Positions 1 through 9,848 of a stretch of 64,000 nucleotides of DNA are shown piece by piece. The translations under genes were made by a program, and so were the position numbers. Source of the stretch: Warburgia ugandensis (lineage: Eukaryota > Streptophyta > Magnoliopsida > Canellales > Canellaceae). The stretch lies in contig CP141132.1 in assembly GCA_035236585.1 (NCBI GenBank), positions 47,061,880-47,125,879 of the forward strand, read 5' to 3'. The number at the start of each line of letters is the position of its first letter. Within the stretch, counting starts at the first letter, position 1. A model generated the notes under the pieces. It saw only the letters and a list, made by a program, of their open reading frames with translations. It was not told where the DNA came from and did no database searches.

Positions 1-127
1 ATAAGAGCATAAAAGGTTAGTAAATTATCTAACCCTAATAAAAATTGTAATTAAGATAAGGATGATCAAACGTGGTCCATGGTATCTTGAATGATCAAGA
101 ACAATAAAAAGAAATAAATACTTCTTG

Positions 128-161
128 ATGATGATGATGATATATATATATATATATATAT
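128..161. repeat. (GAT)n-(TA)n microsatellite inside T LTR
   Basis: Short GAT repeats run into about 20 bp of alternating TA. The same position carries shorter TA tracts in other T LTR copies (about 35267-35279 and 47299-47317), so this is an old LTR-borne microsatellite whose length has changed in each copy. Confidence 0.9.
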
Positions 162-811
162 TGCTTGCAATTTAGATCAAATAGAATAGAGATCTTAGAT
201 TAAATATAAATAGAATACGAGATCTAAACCCTTGATCAAATATGATTCAAGGAAGAGAACCAAGATCATCCTCCTTAGGGATGATCAAACAACCGAACTT
301 AGATCAAAGAAGAACTAGATAATAGAAGATCTAAGCTTTTGATCTTCATCAACAAGTATAAATTGTTGATCAAAGGATCTATGAAAGATCAAGATTAAAG
401 AAAGGAATACACAAAGACTTAGAATAGAAAATGCTTCGATCTGAAAGATTAGAAGATCATTCTAATTGTCAGATCTATTAATCAATACTATTTGAGGAAG
501 ATAGATCATGATAGGACACAAGATCTAGATCTTTTATATCAAAGGACAAGATTAGACAAAGAATATAGATAGGATAAAAAAAATATAGGATTATTCATAT
601 TATATAAATATTGACATTATGTATGGATTTACAGATTTTATACGTTAATCAGGATCATGGAAGATTTGAAGAGATGAATCACTACTTGAAGATAGGAGGA
701 TTTTATGAATGCATCTACATGAGAAATACATGTTGAATACATGATCTTGTCTAGAAATGTTGTCAAGTGTAATGTAAATACTTGTATTAAACCCCTTGAA
801 AACCCTTATGA

Positions 812-816
812 TCTAA
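812..816. repeat. Target-site duplication of E1, left copy (TCTAA)
   Basis: TCTAA lies directly before the LTR terminus TGTGACGACC. The same five bases follow the other E1 terminus at 8390-8394. Five bases is the usual Ty3/gypsy duplication length. Confidence 0.92.
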
Positions 817-2056
817 TGTGACGACCAGGGTTTTCCCATGCATTTTTAAATGCAATATCTAATTCCTAAGGCGGGATGCATCCCTATTTAAAAACCATTT
901 TATAAAAACAATGCAATGCAGAAAAAAATCTTTTCTTTTAAACTTATTTTGAAAACCACGAGTGTCATTTGCTTTCACAACAACCAAAGTAGTTTTTGAA
1001 ATTTTCAAAAATCATAAATGTCTTCCTAGGTCTATCTAGTCACAGCTCATAGCCCAACTGTAAATAAATACCAATACATGTCCAAAGGGTAGAGTATTTA
1101 CTTACATGTATAATTGTCTCTTTTTTATTTACTTGCCTGTAGCACTAACATTTCCTGAGGCATCTTCTACTCGTGAGTGGAGCTGTCCTAAAAAATGATA
1201 TATATTTGGGTGAGTATACACTATACTTAGTAGGAGTCTATCACTACTAGTTTTTCAATGCATGCTATGTTTTAAAACATATGTTCTTTAAACCATGTGC
1301 ATGTTTGGACACTCATGTTCAACATCAATATTAAAAGCCATTGTCAAAATAGAATACTGACGACTTAAAGAACTGCATAATCCAAGTTGAAAGTAACATA
1401 TATATCATAAACATAATGATATGCATAAAATGCTCAACTGAATCCAACTCATGGATATATGGTATGGTCGACCATCCTCATGTCATGCCATATGCAATGA
1501 AAGTAAATCCTCGAAAACATAGGCACACTATGCCCATGACCTCATCGCCATGTGGTCCCCGGGTACCTAGGGACACTCGATCATAGCCTCCACGGGGCAT
1601 ATGACACTTCGACCCAGTGCCGTGACACTAGTGGTAGTCCTCTATACCACATGCAGTTGAAGTAAGGACAAGTCTTTTTGGCGTGGTACCCTTTCCACCT
1701 AATAGTGGTAGAGGCTGGGAGGCCACCCCAGACCTCTCGGCATAGTGCCCACAAGCTTACTAGCCCAAATCATATACGATCAAGGAAGTAAAAACCTCTT
1801 TTTCAAAACCTGTCCTCTTTGGGTCCCTCACAACTGCCTATACAGCATCTTTTGGGCACTTCAGCGTCTTTTGGTATCCCTCAAGCATATGCAATTTTTT
1901 CAAGACTCAATCACAAATCATGCAATTTATGCAATCGTTTGCAAAACATGTCTATGCATAATGTATTTGTCATATGCATGCTAAATTCATTTATGAAATC
2001 AATTCATGCTAACCAAGTCATGTAACTTAAAACTTAAAACATGCATTCTCAAAGCA

Positions 2057-2153
2057 ATCATGGGTTCTTTTTAAAAGTCTAGTAGCGATAGAGCACCTAC
2101 ATCAAAACATCATGGGTTCTTTTAAAAAGTCTAGTAGCGATAGAGTACCTACC
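2057..2153. repeat. Short tandem duplication in E1 3' LTR
   Basis: About 45 bp beginning ATCATGGGTTCTTTT occurs at 2057-2100 and again at 2109-2153, with few differences. The other N1 LTRs carry it once (for example near 18930), so it is private to this copy. Confidence 0.85.
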
Positions 2154-3242
2154 TCGAAGTCTCTTGGAGTCGCGTCCTTCATTACTCAACCTGACCCTAG
2201 GTCTCATTTATAAAATCCTGGATATGAATGGATAACAAGGAGTCCTTATCAATTTTGATCTATTTAGAAATTAGATCGCTAGATCTACCTTTTAGGGTCC
2301 ATAGGTCCTTGCCTAATACAGTGTCAGGCTAGATCCTATGATATGGATCTACTATTCAATGGTTAGACTCTATAATTTGTCTTCTGATCCTAATTTTATA
2401 GGCTCATTAGGTTCGCGTCATTCATATAGACGCGATGGTTCTTTTGGATCGTCAATCGAAGTCCTACAGCTCCTGAAATTACAATTTTTAGCATTGCACG
2501 ATCACAGATGAACCAGATTCATCTTATCCGTAGGGCCCGCGCATCATGGTTTCCAAGACGTGTGCGTGCCCTGGTCGAACCAGGACCCATGCCTGCACAT
2601 CGTGTGAGCCCAAATGTCATGCCAAGGACTGCATTCACACGCACACATGCATGCCCAAGTGACACGCTATGATGCCTGTCCTGAATGGCATCGCGCAGAT
2701 GCGCCTTTGGTGCAGGCGCGGTGTACCTCAACTCCCGGGGTGCTCGTGCGTCCCGGTCGAACCTGGGTCTACGCTCGTACGCAGCGTGCACACGAGAGGA
2801 CCGTCCCAGGGAACGCGCTACACCTGGCGTCCCTGGGTTGTCTTCTTCGATGGGTTATCTGACCCATCAGGAATTCAACATTTTTAGGCCGGAAAAACGA
2901 CCAGATCCGGCATGGATCTGGCCTGGGGGAAAGAAAAATCGAGAGAGGGAAAGAGGGGCTTACCTGGGTAGCCAGGGATGCCCTCATTCTAGTGGTGCAG
3001 CTCCCTCTTTTCCGTCTGAAACCTAGGTCGCCGAAAATCTCGAAGAGGGGAGAAAACCCGATCTTTCCGATGAAGTCAGAGGAGGAATGGGGAAACAGGT
3101 AAAAGGAATGGCAGGCCTGAATGATCGGCTGTTGCCGTCCTTTACATGGAAGACCGATGGAGGGTTTTCCAACGTTTTCTGGAACCCTAGCTTGGCCGGA
3201 GATTTGAACCCGAAAATACCTGGAGGAGAAGGGGGCTTGGGG

Positions 3243-3254
3243 GGTATTTATAGG
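3243..3254 (-). promoter_or_regulatory. Probable LTR TATA box
   Basis: Reads CCTATAAATACC on the minus strand, about 400 bp into the LTR in element orientation. TATA-type sequences occur at the same place in every N1 LTR, as expected for the U3/R promoter. The transcription start would lie roughly 25-35 bp further down the minus strand. Confidence 0.7.
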
Positions 3255-3344
3255 AGAGGGAAGGCGGTGCCGCCATTGGCGGTGGTGGAAACCTCTGGAA
3301 ACCGGGGGTTTCTGGAGAAATCGAGAGGAGGAAGAAGACGGGGT

Positions 3345-3361
3345 GCCGTTATCAAAACGGC
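3345..3361. promoter_or_regulatory. Conserved hairpin upstream of LTR promoter
   Basis: GCCGTT and AACGGC form a 6-bp perfect stem around a 5-base loop, about 100 bp upstream of the TATA box in element orientation. It is present in all N1 LTRs here, and a longer version occurs in an N3 LTR (23926-23947). Function unknown. Confidence 0.6.
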
Positions 3362-3645
3362 CCCCTGTATTTTCTGTCTTTTTCATTTTTAATTTAAATT
3401 ACAGAAATGCCCCTAATCTTTAAACGGCCGTAACTTCTTCATACGAACTCCGTTTTCGATGTTCTTTGAGGTGTTGGATTCCATTTTTTCGAGTAGAATG
3501 TAATGGTACCAAGTTTTCTTACATATTCCTTTGTTTAGTATTTTAAATAAAGTAAAACATTTAACATGGTTCATTTCCTACAGAATCTCTAATTCATTTT
3601 TGTTAAATGGCTGCAAAAATAGCGTAAATTGCTCGGGGCATTACA

Positions 3646-3662
3646 TTATTACCCCCTTAAAA
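3646..3662 (-). other. E1 polypurine tract
   Basis: Directly upstream of the 3' LTR in element orientation, reading TTTTAAGGGGGTAATAA and then LTR TGTAATG. Purine-rich runs here prime plus-strand DNA synthesis. The sequence just upstream (GAATTTCGAGGATGAAATTC) is typical of the tail between the last codons and LTR of Tekay/Del-like elements. Confidence 0.8.
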
Positions 3663-6070
3663 GAATTTCATCCTCGAAATTCCACAAATCCTTTCCTTCA
3701 AGTCAGCTATCTTCTTGATAAGACATATTCTTCCTGAGGACTCCCTTAAAACTCGAACTAAGAAAATTCCTTTGCTTCATTCCCATACTTCTATTGTCGA
3801 CGAATCCATTATTCCGTTATCCAATACTCTAATTGGGTTAATACTTGGAGTAATGTTGTCCTTAAAATGCTAATCATATTATCTTGTAACCAATCCTAGG
3901 CATGTTCTCAATTTATTCTTGTTATAATTCCTTCCACAAGGCCTTACACATATATATCTTTATATTTTCCCCTAAGATACTTCAATAGCTGATATGGTAT
4001 CATGTGCCCTACAGCCAAACCCTTGATTAACTTCGAATTTTAACTGTCTGCCACTTTTCTACTATAACTTGGGTCCTCAACCCATATTATATTCAAAATA
4101 ATTCAAGTAGCATCCTTCATCACTAATACTATCTCATATTAGGATTAGGGTATCCGAACTGTACATCAAGTTTCATAGATGTTGAAGCCATCAAATGCTT
4201 TTCACCCTAAAGAGTTTATGCAAACTCATGTCAAATGTTTTATGGTTAATTTATCATCATGGTTCAAATGTTCTCATCCAAAGGCCTATCTCACTATTCA
4301 CATCAATTTGTCATTAGGATTACCAACAATGTTCTCATTTATGCAAAAAGTCTCTAATTCATAACCGAGTACCCTTACATGGTTGAATTCTTTATCATTA
4401 TCCTCTTTGTCCTTTCTTTGCTTGATGGTTTTCTTCGTAATCTTTCAGTCCAAAAGTTCTATACTCAATCCAATAGGGTTAGTCCTTAGGAAATTCCTTC
4501 AATTGATTTTTTTGTACTTGGTATATGCACATAACAACTAACTATTTGTCTAAAGGCAATGTAACATCAAATCTTCACCTTATAATGTGCTGGCCATCTC
4601 ACCTTTTCTCCTTCCATTCCCCATGTCAATATATTGTTCAATCTTTTATCAAGGCTTTATCATCAACCATGCAGTCTGTATTGTCAGGAGGTATCCTTAT
4701 AAGTAGTGATTTTCAAGTGTTCCCTCATACTTAGCTTATAACAATAATTCTCATTCAATAGTGATTATATCAAATTGTGCTGAAGCTTTTGAATCAACAA
4801 GTTTAACAATACTCAGGTAAGCATAAAACATTTTCTTAAACATAGAAAGAATTTATTTGATTACCTGTTGATCTCTTTCCGGATATATCTATGTCATAAG
4901 CTCAAGGGTCTCTAAAGTGATCGGTACTTATCTGCCTTTCTTTTCAATCCAAGTTAGTAGTATTTTTCAGACCCAAAGTAATTTCTACACCTTGTCACGA
5001 TAGCCATTAAGGTTTGGAAAATCTTTCGCATTGGTTTAGATCATTTCTTATTTTTGCTCCTATCTCAGTTGCTACTGTACTCATTGTACTCGTTGCTCCT
5101 CCATGATGTGGCTTAATGAACTGACCTCATATCCTCAAATGACTTAGTCTTAGCAAGTACACTCAAGTTTAAAGACTTATAACATCCCTCTGAGTATATA
5201 ACTTCAACTACTAACATACTTGATTAAATTGGGTGGGATACCTTTATTTAGTCAATAGTACTCTAGAGGTAATGACTAAATAATGGTCTTAAGATATTGC
5301 TCTTCCAGTCTTCCTCTAAGACATCATATTGATCCTTGATCACACCCGAGTTACCGAAAAACAAATGGACTAGTCGCTGTCCTGTCTTGTATCATTTTTC
5401 AATAGAACTTTATTTACTCATGTAGTGGTAAGGTAGGATATTATCAACTTTTCCTTTTTCTGGACTACAACCACTAGTGTTCCTCATACGTTAATGGAAC
5501 AGTTAATATAGCCATCAAACCACTTGTAGATTTTAATTTGTAGTGGATCACCATTCTTCTTCAAAAATTTCTTGTAGCATAATGTCCTTAAATTCCATAC
5601 TCTACTCAAAGTCTTAAATCCCATATGCTTTATCTTTATTATACTTTTTTTTTTATTTTTTATAAGAAGATCACTACTCAACTAGTATTATTCCTTTAGA
5701 AGGGTAAGATAGCCATCTAGGTTCTTCGATTTTCTCACCTTTGGTCAGATTAATCTATTACAGGTTAGAACTATCTACTAACAAGTTCACTAACATCTTC
5801 ATTCATCATTCTCATCATAATTTAATTTATATATGAGTTTCCCTGTTTGCACCACTGCACAACAATCCTTTTTGAAAAGATTTAAGCCATCCAATATCTA
5901 AGTATTTGCTAGACCCATCTCCTTTTTGACCTATTTGTTTATGGTGAAATGCCTTGAGCATTAATATGCTAGTCATCTCTACTATTTCTTTTTCTACTAC
6001 TTCTTCTTAATTTTCTCGATTGTCTATGACCCTTGGACATGCTGGACTGGCTATGAAAGGATAAAACCTG
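3663..6070 (-). other. E1 internal region without gag-pol
   Basis: AT-rich and full of stops in all frames. Alignable along its length with the E2 internal region (20431-23656), relative to which it has lost a block of roughly 0.7-0.8 kb near 5695, where the E2 segment 22706-23425 is absent. No zinc knuckle, protease, RT or integrase motif is visible in six frames. Just downstream of the primer site on the minus strand, both E1 and E2 keep an ATG reading MSKGHRQ, possibly the stump of a lost gag start. Confidence 0.75.
5484..5681 (-). pseudogene. Short open stretch shared with E2, possible relic
   Basis: A 65-codon minus-strand frame containing KTLSRVWNLRTLC and YKWFDGYIN. The matching E2 segment (about 22525-22660) is open for some 45 codons in the same frame, with amino-acid differences at many positions. 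I do not recognise a family. The differences look neutral, so this is probably a remnant of lost coding sequence or chance. Confidence 0.3.
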
Positions 6071-6085
6071 GGCTTTGATACTAAC
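6071..6085 (-). other. E1 primer-binding site (initiator-Met tRNA type)
   Basis: Minus strand reads GTTAGTATCAAAGCC directly after the 5' LTR end ...GTCACA. It matches the plant initiator-Met complement TGGTATCAGAGCC with a few substitutions. Its position fixes the orientation of E1 as minus. Confidence 0.85.
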
Positions 6086-8003
6086 TGTGACAACCCGGGT
6101 TTTCCCATGCATTTTTAAATGCAATATCTAATTCCTAAGGCGGGATGTATCCCTATTTGAAAACCATTTTATAAAAACAATGCAATGCAGCAAAAAATCT
6201 TTCCTTTTAAACTTATTTTGAAAACCCTAAGTGTCATTCGCTTTCACAACAACCAAAGTAGTTTTTGAAAATTTCAGAAATCATAAATGTCTTCCTAGGT
6301 CTATCCAGTCACAGCTCACAGCCCAACTGTAAATAAATACCAATACATGTCCAAAGGGTAGAGTATTTACTTACATGTATAATTATCTCTTTTTGATTTA
6401 CTTGCTCATAGGACCAACAATTCCTGAGGCGTCTTCTACTTGTGAGTGGAGCTGTCCTGAAAAATAATATATATTTGGGTGAGTATACACTATACTCAGT
6501 AGGAGTCTATCACTACAAGTTTTTCAAGGCATACTATGTTTTAAAACATATGTTCTTTAAACCATGTGCATGTTTGGACACTCATGTTCAATATTGATAT
6601 TAAAAGCCATTGTCAAAATAGAATACTGACGACTTAAAGAACCGCATAATCTAAGTCGAAAGTAACATAGATATCATAAACATAATGATATGCATAAAAT
6701 GCTCAACTGAATCCAACTCATGGATATATGGTATGGTCGACCATCCTCATGTCATGCCATATGCAATGCAAGTAAATCTTCGAAAACATAGGCACACTAT
6801 GCCCACGACCTCATCGTCGTGTGGTCCCCGGGTACCTAGGGACACTCGGTTGTAGCCTCCACGGGGTGTATGACACTTCGACCCAGTGCCGTGACACTAG
6901 TGGTAGTCCTCTGTACCACATGCAGTCGAAGTAAGGGCATGCCTTTTTGGCGTGGTACCCTTTCCACCTAATAGTGATAGAGGCTGGGAGGCCACCCCAG
7001 ACCTCTCGGCATAGCACCCATGAGCTTACTAGGCCAAATCATATACAATCAAGCAAGCAAAAACCACTTTTTCAAAACCTGTCGTCTTTGGGTCCCTCAC
7101 AACTGCCTACCCAACGTCTTTTGGGCACTCCAGCATCTTTTGGTAACCCTCAAGGATATGCAATTTTTTCAAGACTCAATAATCATAAATTATGCAATTT
7201 ATGCAATCGTTTACGAAACATGTCTATCGAAGTCCTACAACTCCTGAAATTGCAATTTTTAGCATTGCACGATCACAGATGAACCAGATTCGTCTTATGT
7301 GTAGGGCCTACGCATCATGGTTTCCAAGATGTGTGAGTTCCCTGGTCGAACCAGGACCCATGCCTGCACATTGTGTGCACCCAAAGGCCATGCCAAGGAT
7401 CGTGTTCGCACACGCACATGCATGCCCATGCAACGCGCTATGACGCACTTCCTGAATGGCATTGTGCGGACGCTCCTTTGGCGCAGGCGCGGTGTACCTT
7501 AGCTCTCGGGGCGCTCATGCATCCCGGTTGAACCTAGGTTTGCGCCCGCATATAGCGTGCACGCGAGAGGACATTCCCAGGGAGCGCGCTACACATGGCG
7601 TCCCTGGGTCACCTTCTTCGATGGGTTATTGGACCCATCAAGAATTCGGCATTTTCAGGCTGAAAAAATAACCAGATCTGGCCTTGGGGAAAGAAAAATG
7701 GAGAGAGGGAAAGAGGGGCTTACCTGGGTAGCTGGGGATGCCCTCATTCTGGTGGTGCGGCTCCCTCTTTTCCATCTGAAACCCAGGTTGCCGGAAATCT
7801 CGAAGAGGGGAGGAAACCCGATCTTTACAATGAAGTCAGAAGAGGAATGGGGAAACAGGTAAAAGGAATGGCAGGCCTGAATGACCTGGCATTGCTGTCC
7901 TTTACATGGAAGACCGATGGAGGGTTTTCCAACGTTTTTTTGGAACCCTAGCTTGGCTGGAGATTTGAACCCGGAAATACCTGGAGGAGAAGGGGCCTTG
8001 GGG

Positions 8004-8015
8004 GGTATTTATAGG
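8004..8015 (-). promoter_or_regulatory. Probable E1 promoter TATA box
   Basis: CCTATAAATACC on the minus strand, aligned with 3243-3254 of the partner LTR. As this is the 5' LTR, it is the copy that would drive the element's genomic RNA. Confidence 0.7.
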
Positions 8016-8090
8016 AGAGGGAAGGCGGTGGTGGAAACCTCTGAAAACCGAGAGTTTTTGGAGAAATCGAGAGGAGGAAGAAGACAGGGT

Positions 8091-8107
8091 GCCGTTATCA
8101 AAACGGC
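8091..8107. promoter_or_regulatory. Conserved hairpin, E1 5' LTR
   Basis: GCCGTT-ATCAA-AACGGC, identical in stem and loop to 3345-3361. Confidence 0.6.
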
Positions 8108-8389
8108 CCCCTACATTTTCTGTCTTTTTCGTTTTTAAGTTAAATTACAAAAATGCCCCTAATCTTTAAACGGCCGTAACTTTTTCATACGAACTCCGTT
8201 TGTGACGTTCTTTAAGGCGTTGGATTCCATTTTTCAAGTAGAATCTAATGGTACCAAGTTTCTTACAAATTCCTTCATTTAATATTGTAAATAAAGTAAA
8301 AAATTTAACATGGTTCATTTCCTATAGAATCTCCAATTCATTTTTGTTAAATGGATGCAAAAATAGCATAAATTGCTCGGGGCATTACA

Positions 8390-8394
8390 TCTAA
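8390..8394. repeat. Target-site duplication of E1, right copy (TCTAA)
   Basis: Second TCTAA, directly after the LTR end ...CATTACA. It pairs with 812-816. Confidence 0.92.
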
Positions 8395-9026
8395 CCAAAA
8401 CACATATGAAATGGTTAAATTAGAATTGAGGAAAACCCTAAGTGAATAGGGAACTAGAAGGTATTCTAGCCCTAGATAAACAGACAAATTGTCTGATAAG
8501 TATAAAAGCAATACATGGGAATCATTCATATACAATGGTGATCTATAAACTTATATGAACATGGGTATCATTCATTGTAGATGATGAACCCTATGTTTGA
8601 AGTGAAATCCTATCCTTGGTATAAGAATACCAAAATACGAGGATGATGCTTTAAATAGACAAGACGTCTAATATGTAAAAGAATAATTTATTTACAAGCA
8701 AGGAGGCTTGTGGTTTTTCTTTTAAATAGGCATATGCCTGGAGATGCTATGCTAGGAGGGCTACGAGGGTTTGGCCACCCTCTCTCTAAAATGTGATATA
8801 TATGATGATATCGTGCCCAAAGAGAGGCAAAATGTTGGTGGGACAATTATGGGAAGGCCACCCCTATGACGATCTGTCTCCCCATATAGGCATGACATAG
8901 ATGATTTTCCACATTTGGTATCTGTGGAGTATGAAAGCAATTATACGAGTGCTCTGGTATGAATTAGACTGCAGCATGGTAGTCCTTTGAGTATTTTGCA
9001 TTATGATGCATGGCATAATGAGATGT

Positions 9027-9172
9027 CGATATTGCCCAAATAAGGGAGTATTTTTCCAGTAAAGTCTGGATGTTTTATCAACTCAGTATGGATGAGTGCG
9101 TTGATACTGCCTAAATGAGGGACTATTTTCTAGCAGAGTTTGGATGATTGATTAACTCAGTGTGTTTGAGTG
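9027..9172. repeat. Tandem duplication of ~73 bp inside T LTR
   Basis: A unit beginning GATATTGCCCAAATAAGGGA (9027-9100) is followed by a diverged copy beginning TTGATACTGCCTAAATGAGGG (9101-9172), each ending in an AACTCAG-containing stretch. The copies differ at many sites, so the duplication is old. Confidence 0.75.
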
Positions 9173-9848
9173 TGACTATTGATGTTTTGAGATATTAACT
9201 ATTTTTCACGGTTTTGACTGTATATGTATATATACGACATATATAGTATGTATGTGTAAGGATGTACATACATGACAAAGTAAAGAGATTGATCCATGAG
9301 TATGAATGATGGGATTTTGAAGTATTAGGATTATACTGTCAAATTATTATGCTTCTTGAATCCCTTACCAAGCATAACTTGCCGAGATATTGTAAATGTT
9401 TGAATGTTTACAATATCTTAGATACAGAGAAGGACAATTAGGAGCCCAAGACTTAAGAAGACTTGAAAGAATATTCAATCAGGGTATATCCCTTGAAGAC
9501 ATCTATTTTTATTTGAGAGCACTGTATTGTATTGAGAGTTTTTAATATATGGTGAGGTTTGAAATTTGGATTATGTAATTTGGACAAGTATTGTACTGAT
9601 ACCTAGGCTGTATTGTGAACCACTGGATGGATTCTAGAATTTAATAAAACTATATTCCTTCAATAGAATTTTATCTTGTACAAAATTCTACTTATGTTAT
9701 GTATGAAGTGATGACTTGGGTTTTATAAAACAAGTTCTAAGGAAAAGAATTTGCATTGCTTTATTTTGCAAAAAAATTTTACTACTAAGGGTACCCTGCC
9801 TTTGAAAAATGTATTACAAAATGTGTTACAAAAACCTAGGTTGTCATA

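Larger units (their letters stand above)
1..816 (+). repeat. T-family LTR, 3' half, left part (copy 1)
   Basis: Aligns by eye with 35135-35885 and 47165-47890, including the run of GATCAA-rich motifs and the (AT)n tract. It is the 3' half of a T-family LTR that begins outside the window. It is interrupted at 812-816 by E1 and resumes at 8390. Only the LTR is visible, so it may be a solo LTR or the end of an element lying to the left. No coding sequence. Confidence 0.85.
817..3645 (-). repeat. E1 3' LTR (2829 bp)
   Basis: Begins TGTGACGACC and ends CATTACA on the plus strand, i.e. TGTAATG...GTCACA in element orientation, with TG...CA ends. Contains the conserved palindrome ATGGTCGACCAT (1464-1475), a GC-rich block (about 2520-3390), an inverted repeat CCTGGT-CGA-ACCAGG (2570-2584), a hairpin (3345-3361) and a TATA box (3243-3254). 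It is about 500 bp longer than the partner LTR because the partner lost the equivalent of 1956-2456. Confidence 0.92.
817..8389 (-). mobile_element. E1: complete non-autonomous LTR retrotransposon (family N1)
   Basis: Bounded by two directly repeated LTRs (817-3645 and 6086-8389) and flanked by the TCTAA duplication. On the minus strand the order is 5' LTR (6086-8389), initiator-Met primer site (6071-6085), a 2.4 kb internal region, polypurine tract (3646-3662) and 3' LTR (817-3645). The internal region has no recognisable gag, protease, RT, RNase H or integrase, so replication must have depended on proteins from another element. The primer site and the polypurine neighbourhood resemble Tekay/Del-type chromoviruses, so such a relative is the likely donor (inference). 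It sits inside a T-family LTR: the flanks rejoin as continuous T LTR sequence, matching 35890-35905. Confidence 0.9.
6086..8389 (-). repeat. E1 5' LTR (2304 bp)
   Basis: Same ends and order of blocks as 817-3645. It carries a clean internal deletion: CATGTCTAT runs straight into CGAAGTCC at about 7229, removing what is 1956-2456 in the partner. It keeps the palindrome (6733-6744), the CCTGGT-CGA-ACCAGG inverted repeat (7341-7355), TATA box and hairpin. Confidence 0.92.
8390..9848 (+). repeat. T-family LTR, 3' half, right part (copy 1)
   Basis: Continues the LTR interrupted at 816. Aligns with 35890-37143 and 47895-49051, including ACCAAGCATA near 9368 and the terminal AAAACCTAGGTTGTCATA. It ends at about 9848, where Athila gag sequence (CATGGTCTAAG, also at 49349) begins, so the LTR lies inside A1. 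Confidence 0.85.
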
